DNA of 54,443 nucleotides from Candidatus Parcubacteria bacterium (GTDB lineage Bacteria; Patescibacteriota; Minisyncoccia; Phycocordibacterales; UBA2100), in the NCBI GenBank assembly GCA_003599295.1, contig QZJK01000014.1, positions 1-54,443 on the forward strand, read 5' to 3'. The notes under the pieces are model-generated. The model did no database searches and had not been told where the DNA came from. It was given only the letters and a program-made list of their open reading frames with translations. Of the stretch, positions 50,563 through 54,443 are shown piece by piece. Both the position numbers and the translations under genes were made by a program. Each line of letters starts with the position of its first letter. Position 1 is the stretch's first letter.

Positions 50563-50993
50563 TCCGACAGTGTATCACTTTGCTTTCTTTTTAGCGTCGA
50601 AGTCTTGAATTCTTCCGGCTTGTGTGCGCGCATGCGAAGAACTCGTGTTGTTAGTCCAGCTTTTTTTAGCTCTTCTTCGAGGTGTTCGACGTATTCCCCT
50701 TCTTGGTCATAACCGAGCGCGATGATGTCAGGTCTATTCGCTTTAATGTGCTCGATATAGCCAACCGTGTCACCAAGTACGGCAGTATCGACGAGCGGAT
50801 GTGCGGCGACCACTCTGAGTCTTTCTTTTTCTCCACGTTCGGGGCGACCGCCTTTCACGCGCGCGGCTGCGTCGTCGCGCGCGACTGACACTATCAAGTA
50901 CGGCTCTTCGGCAACTGCACGCGCCTGGCGGAAAAAATCTTCATGACCCTCATGAAGCATGTCGAATGTCCCGAACACCATCACGCGCGTCAT
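50559..50993 (-). CDS. Cytidylyltransferase, FAD synthetase RibL-like
   Basis: A 144-residue HxGH nucleotidyltransferase: [15 protein letters not shown] at the N-terminus, [19 protein letters not shown] (the LGYDQ block of archaeal-type FAD synthetases) and a C-terminal RXXSTS-like TSTLKR. Because it overlaps the flavokinase gene by 4 nt, FMN adenylylation is the best guess; glycerol-3-phosphate cytidylyltransferase is the alternative. Confidence 0.82.
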   Translation of the reverse strand: MTRVMVFGTFDMLHEGHEDFFRQARAVAEEPYLIVSVARDDAAARVKGGRPERGEKERLRVVAAHPLVDTAVLGDTVGYIEHIKANRPDIIALGYDQEGEYVEHLEEELKKAGLTTRVLRMRAHKPEEFKTSTLKRKQSDTLSE

Positions 50994-51355
50994 GGTTGCG
51001 TTCTTTGCTTGAAATAATCGCGCACGCGACTCACGTCTTCCGCTATTGCCATACGAAGTTTCTCGTCGTTGTCGAACCGCGCGCTATCGCGGATCTTTTC
51101 GTACAATTCAATGACCACTTTTTTCCCGTACAGTTCCTGCATGGGAAAATCAAGCAGGTGCGCTTCGAGAACCCCCCGCTCGGGATCGGCGAATGCCGCC
51201 GCTATATGCTTCGCGTTCCCCACGCTCACACGCGCCGCATACACTCCCCGTGCCTCCGACGGCTTGAACGGAATATTGATGGTGGGAAATCCGAGCGCCG
51301 CTGCTCGTTTCGTCCCTCGTTGAACGACTCCTTCGACTTCTTTGAACGTCTGCAT
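50990..51355 (-). CDS. Riboflavin kinase (stand-alone flavokinase domain)
   Basis: A 121-residue protein matching only the C-terminal flavokinase domain of bacterial Rib[18 protein letters not shown] (nucleotide loop), GVYAARVSV, and [27 protein letters not shown]. It would make FMN. The ATG at 51355 lies 3 nt after the 3' end of tRNA-Ser. Its partner FAD synthetase is the next gene. Confidence 0.9.
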   Translation of the reverse strand: MQTFKEVEGVVQRGTKRAAALGFPTINIPFKPSEARGVYAARVSVGNAKHIAAAFADPERGVLEAHLLDFPMQELYGKKVVIELYEKIRDSARFDNDEKLRMAIAEDVSRVRDYFKQRTQP

Positions 51356-51358
51356 GTG

Positions 51359-51443
51359 CGGAGGGGGTGAGATTCGAACTCACGGTGGGTTGCCCCACGC
51401 CGCATTTCAAGTGCGGTGCATTAGACCTCTCTGCCACCCCTCC
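51359..51443 (-). tRNA. tRNA-Ser (TGA)
   Basis: A type II tRNA with a long variable arm (GTGGGGCAACCCAC). Acceptor GGAGGGG/CCCCTCC, anticodon loop CTTGAAA (anticodon TGA), T loop TTCGAAT, G73. CCA is not encoded. Confidence 0.97.
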
Positions 51444-51515
51444 TGCTATTCACCGTAGTTGTATCACGCCGCAAAAGATGTGCACAGAAGCCCGTTGGCG
51501 GACGGGCATATCGGC

Positions 51516-51521
51516 TACAAT
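51516..51521 (+). promoter_or_regulatory. Pilin gene -10 box
   Basis: TACAAT with 8 nt to the ATG at 51530. A GCCCGT/ACGGGC hairpin (51490-51507) lies in the -35 region, between tRNA-Ser and the pilin. Confidence 0.5.
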
Positions 51522-51529
51522 GAATGTAT

Positions 51530-51940
51530 ATGAAAACCCGCGGCTTTACGCTCATTGAGTTACTCGTGGTCATCGCCATTATCGGTCTTCTCGCATCCAT
51601 AGTCATAGCATCGCTCTCGTCGGCACAAACAAAGGCCCGTGATGCGCGTCGGACCGCCGACATGGACACGATGCGAAAAGCCCTTGCTCTTTACGCAAGT
51701 AACGGCGGCACCTATCCGGTTGATGCTGTTGGAGGACCGCTGACTTCGTCTTCTGGCCCGGGGGCGGCGCTGATAGCAGATAATGCTATCGCGGCCATTC
51801 CTGAAGATCCTCTCGACCCGACATATCAGTATGAATATGTCTCGGACGCGAACGGCACTACCTATATCTTGAGCTTCTGTCTTGAGACGAACACGATACG
51901 CGGATACAGTCAGGGTTGCGGGAATGAGATCACTCCTTAA
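51530..51940 (+). CDS. Type IV pilin / pseudopilin
   Basis: A 136-residue prepilin with a very short leader: KTRG before FTLIELLVVIAIIGLLA, the prepilin-peptidase site and N-terminal helix, with Glu at +5. The C-terminal domain has one Cys pair (SFCLETNTIRGYSQGCG). Likely substrate of the PilMNO system. An ATG two codons upstream is possible; 51530 is preferred because the -10 box predicts a leaderless start there. Confidence 0.93.
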   Translation: MKTRGFTLIELLVVIAIIGLLASIVIASLSSAQTKARDARRTADMDTMRKALALYASNGGTYPVDAVGGPLTSSSGPGAALIADNAIAAIPEDPLDPTYQYEYVSDANGTTYILSFCLETNTIRGYSQGCGNEITP

Positions 51941-52023
51941 ACGTCCTCACCGAGGGCGGCTCGGCGCACACTTTCATGTGCGAGTGCTATGATATGAACG
52001 TGCGAATCCGCGTTTGATCTTGT

Positions 52024-52494
52024 ATGCCTCAACAATCTGCACCAATTCGCTGGCAAGCGTATGAACACGAGCACATTGAGCGAGGGCGTGACTGGTACTG
52101 GGCGCTCGGCATCATTGCGGTATGCGCGGCTTTGATAAGCGTTCTCTTTGGGAACAGCCTCTTTGGCATCCTCATTCTTGTGGCTGCTGCGACGCTGGGA
52201 CTTCTCGCAAAAACGACGCCTTTACTCGTTGAGTTCGAACTTACAGAACGCGGCATTCGAGTCGGGGATGCTCTGCATCGCTACGAAGAGGTCATTTCGT
52301 TCTGGGTGGAAGAGCACGACGTGAATCCTCCTATTCTTCTTATCGATACCGTAAAATGGCTCTCGCCGAACCTCGTCATACCGATAGAGGGAGTTGACCC
52401 GCGCGAGGTGCGGGCGTTTCTTTCGGAGCGCGCCGAAGAAATCCCGATGAAAGAATCGGTGGCGCATAAAATATTGGAGTTTTTCGGCCTCTAG
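52024..52494 (+). CDS. Hypothetical membrane protein with two spans
   Basis: A 156-residue protein: N-terminal soluble segment rich in aromatics (IRWQAYEHEHIERGRDWYW), two closely spaced membrane spans (about 26-44 and 46-63), and a cytoplasmic beta-rich domain (LVEFELTERGIRVGDALHRYEEVISFWVEE), resembling PH-like bacterial domains. Family not recognised. It ends 1 nt from the convergent gene. Confidence 0.65.
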   Translation: MPQQSAPIRWQAYEHEHIERGRDWYWALGIIAVCAALISVLFGNSLFGILILVAAATLGLLAKTTPLLVEFELTERGIRVGDALHRYEEVISFWVEEHDVNPPILLIDTVKWLSPNLVIPIEGVDPREVRAFLSERAEEIPMKESVAHKILEFFGL

Positions 52495-52495
52495 C

Positions 52496-54262
52496 CTATC
52501 GAAAGGCCACCGCATCTTCGCTGACAGAGATAGTAGAGGTCGCTTCGCGGACATTGCCGCCAAGCGTCGTACAGGTAAGAAGTATCTCGGTCATTTCCGT
52601 TATGGGAGACGTCTCGGCGACACCGTTAATGTTCGTACGCGCGGCATTCCGTTCCGTGAAGTCGAGCTGGTCTGGGCTTGAAACGGTGCACTTTTCCATT
52701 CCCGATGTGACCCACCCTATGGTCGCCTTATCGTTGAGAAGAACTGAATCCGGGTTCGCAACGAGTACGATGGCTGGTTTCGCGACCTGCACGGTGCATG
52801 ATGCGGACGATGAGAGTGATTGATTACTGCAGACGAGTCCGAACGCGACTGTATTCGTGCTGCCCGAAGGAGCGGAAACGGCCGTGCTTGTGGCTCCCGA
52901 AAGCGCGCCGCCGGTTGAGAAACCGCTCGCGGTGCTGACGCCCGCGGAGCATCCCCACGTGATAGCAATGGTCATCCCCGGGTCAGCGACTTGCGGTTGG
53001 CAGGAAAGTTCCGCTGTTGGAGCACCCGGCGTTTGAGCACATGCATTTCCAGAACAACCGTTTGGACATTGCTGCATAGGAACATCAACGCACTGCGAGT
53101 TGCGCGAGTAGAGCGTGTTGTTCGTGCACACAAGCTGGGGTGCGCACGTGCCCGGTGTTTGCGGGTTTTGATTTCCGGGAGGAGGAGCTCCGCCCTGCCC
53201 TTGCTGACCTCCCAAACCTTTCATGAGACCCTGCAAGAGCTGGCCGATGCCGCCTGCTCCGCCACCCAGACTTCCTGAACCACCAGGACCAAAACCACCT
53301 AGGTCAGAAAATATATCATCTCTAGTTCCGGGATCGGTTCCGGGCGGTACAGGGTTGGGACGCGGGATGGGCACAAGAGTCTTTTGCTCTGCCGCGAGAC
53401 GGTTCTTTTGTATATTTAACTCTCGAAGCTGTGTCTCTGCCCTTCTTAGTTGTTCTTCGGCTGTATCCACTGACTCGCTTGTGGCTCCCGCAGGATTACG
53501 AGCTAGAGCATCTATAGCGGCCTCATAATCCGTCTTTGCTTGTTGCACGATTGCATCTTGCTTGGTGATCTGTTCATCAAATGCGCCGAGAAGCGCCTGG
53601 CGCTGTGCGTCATTGAGTGCAAGATCGCTCGCAATCGCCTCGAGCATGCCTGGATCTTGTGACGCTGCGGCATCTCCTATAAGTCCTCGCATGGCGCGTA
53701 GACGCGTCTCATCACTAAGGAGTTGTTCCCCGGCTTTCGCATCTACCTCGAAACATCCTCCTCCATCCCCGCCTGCGCAGTAGTAGATAGAACACTTTTG
53801 GTTTTCGAGGCTCGCGATCGCAGGCTTTTTGTCAGTACATGTCGGTGGTGGTGGGAGAACGCAGCCGGCGGCGGAGGGCATTATCGACTCAGGGGTGACT
53901 GTGACGGTCCCCTTACTTTCATTAACAACGTAGCGAAATCCCGGGTTGCACGTCTGCTCAAGCTTTTGTATGTCCGCTATGGGGCCCGTCTGCCGACACG
54001 CATAATTTACCGGCACAGAAATCACCGTGCCGCCTTGACTGTAACATTGCGCTGTTCCCGGTGTTGGCTTGTCTGTGACATCCGTTGGTTTTTCCGTGGT
54101 TGCATCGGCTGTTGGAGCCGTCGCTGACGTTGCGGCTGTTTGAGAATTCCGAGAAGGCTTTGAAACCGAGGAAGCTACAACTGCGGCGGCGAGGATAAGA
54201 ATGACCGCGACTGCGATGAGTGCGAGTACGTGCGTTATCGCCTCGTGGCGAGACCCATTCAT
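52496..54262 (-). CDS. Secreted Cys-rich protein with helical and Ig-like regions
   Basis: A 588-residue protein with an N-terminal membrane span or uncleaved signal (about 9-33), a Thr/Ala-rich linker, a Cys-containing region, a helical segment (about 185-300), a Gly-rich flexible stretch (about 315-365, GGFGPGGSGSLGGGAGGIG), a small Cys-rich knot (CAPQLVCTNNTLYSRNSQC) and two Ig-like C-terminal domains. Likely displayed outside the cell. Function unknown. Confidence 0.7.
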   Translation of the reverse strand: MNGSRHEAITHVLALIAVAVILILAAAVVASSVSKPSRNSQTAATSATAPTADATTEKPTDVTDKPTPGTAQCYSQGGTVISVPVNYACRQTGPIADIQKLEQTCNPGFRYVVNESKGTVTVTPESIMPSAAGCVLPPPPTCTDKKPAIASLENQKCSIYYCAGGDGGGCFEVDAKAGEQLLSDETRLRAMRGLIGDAAASQDPGMLEAIASDLALNDAQRQALLGAFDEQITKQDAIVQQAKTDYEAAIDALARNPAGATSESVDTAEEQLRRAETQLRELNIQKNRLAAEQKTLVPIPRPNPVPPGTDPGTRDDIFSDLGGFGPGGSGSLGGGAGGIGQLLQGLMKGLGGQQGQGGAPPPGNQNPQTPGTCAPQLVCTNNTLYSRNSQCVDVPMQQCPNGCSGNACAQTPGAPTAELSCQPQVADPGMTIAITWGCSAGVSTASGFSTGGALSGATSTAVSAPSGSTNTVAFGLVCSNQSLSSSASCTVQVAKPAIVLVANPDSVLLNDKATIGWVTSGMEKCTVSSPDQLDFTERNAARTNINGVAETSPITEMTEILLTCTTLGGNVREATSTISVSEDAVAFR

Positions 54263-54443
54263 GCGCTCATTCTCGCGCTCGAATGCCCCTCACGCAACGC
54301 TATCGGGTGCGCGAAATGTGGAAAAGACTGGAAAATTTGCCTCTATCCCCTCGGCAGGAAGCGGCCAAGAACATTTTTTACCGCCGTCGCGGCAAAAAAT
54401 TCCTCGGCCCTGGTTTTGCGGCCCGTCCTGCTGAACGGGCCCC
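54263..54443. other. Intergenic sequence at window edge
   Basis: No gene is visible. Two hairpins: TTTTTT-ACCGC..GCGG-CAAAAAA (about 54373-54399), able to act as a terminator in either direction, and GGCCCGT/ACGGGCC (54419-54441). Confidence 0.5.

Overview
The window looks like chromosomal DNA of a Patescibacteria (CPR) bacterium, most likely a Parcubacteria lineage of moderate GC content. The reasons are the very compact gene layout, the absence of any biosynthetic pathway, several surface proteins with peptidoglycan-binding domains followed by long beta-sandwich stretches, an EF-P without the usual PGKG loop, a methionyl-tRNA synthetase split from its tRNA-binding domain, and an rplK with no rplA next to it. 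TGA is used as a stop (for example in the nucleotidyltransferase gene ending at 1597), so genetic code 25 is not in use. No CRISPR array, transposase, integrase or prophage structural gene was seen.

Layout. 1-1600: the 5' part of a 23S rRNA gene on the minus strand with its own leader and promoter, not preceded by a 16S gene. 1600-6800: a sugar nucleotidyltransferase, an MscS-like TM-helix protein, a wHTH regulator, four small plus-strand genes of unknown function (three with a clear promoter of their own), and rplJ-rplL behind an L10 leader. 6800-19130: a cell-envelope block with an Ig-like membrane-anchored protein, an LCAT-type lipase with helical C-terminal repeats in AT-richer DNA, an O-antigen-ligase/TPR protein with a TPR partner, two secreted proteins, and a 1141-residue S-layer-like protein. 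19130-19720: a gene-free stretch with several palindromes and a possible small RNA. 19720-28960: a wHTH protein, ftsK, recA, efp, the rpsF-ssb-rpsR operon, tatD and metG. 28970-41750: an AI-2E-type permease, glyS, a surface protein, recO, a GGCT-like protein, ileS, argS, rplK-nusG-secE, a roughly 410-nt structured RNA that I could not assign, and a SIMPL protein. 41800-54440: DedA, two glycosyltransferases, five tRNAs (His, Leu, Val, Arg, Ser), a DUF2914 protein, a PduO-type adenosyltransferase, rplS, acylphosphatase, the pilM-pilN-pilO type IV pilus genes, the MetRS beta domain, ruvX, a split flavokinase/FAD-synthetase pair, a pilin and a Cys-rich secreted protein.

How it works together. Translation (rRNA, tRNAs, five aminoacyl-tRNA synthetase components, L7/L12, L10, L11, L19, S6, S18, EF-P) and DNA maintenance (RecA, RecO, SSB, RuvX, FtsK) are interleaved with genes for the cell surface (S-layer-like protein, PG-binding proteins, pilus). 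This fits a small-genome, surface-attached lifestyle.

The most notable signals are non-coding. At least fifteen genes carry a -10 box 6-9 nt before the ATG and no Shine-Dalgarno, which implies leaderless mRNAs. Two ORFs start 1-3 nt after a tRNA. Three intergenic spacers are almost wholly long imperfect palindromes. The unassigned RNA next to secE has its own promoter and terminator. These are readings from sequence alone; no folding, covariance or database search was run.
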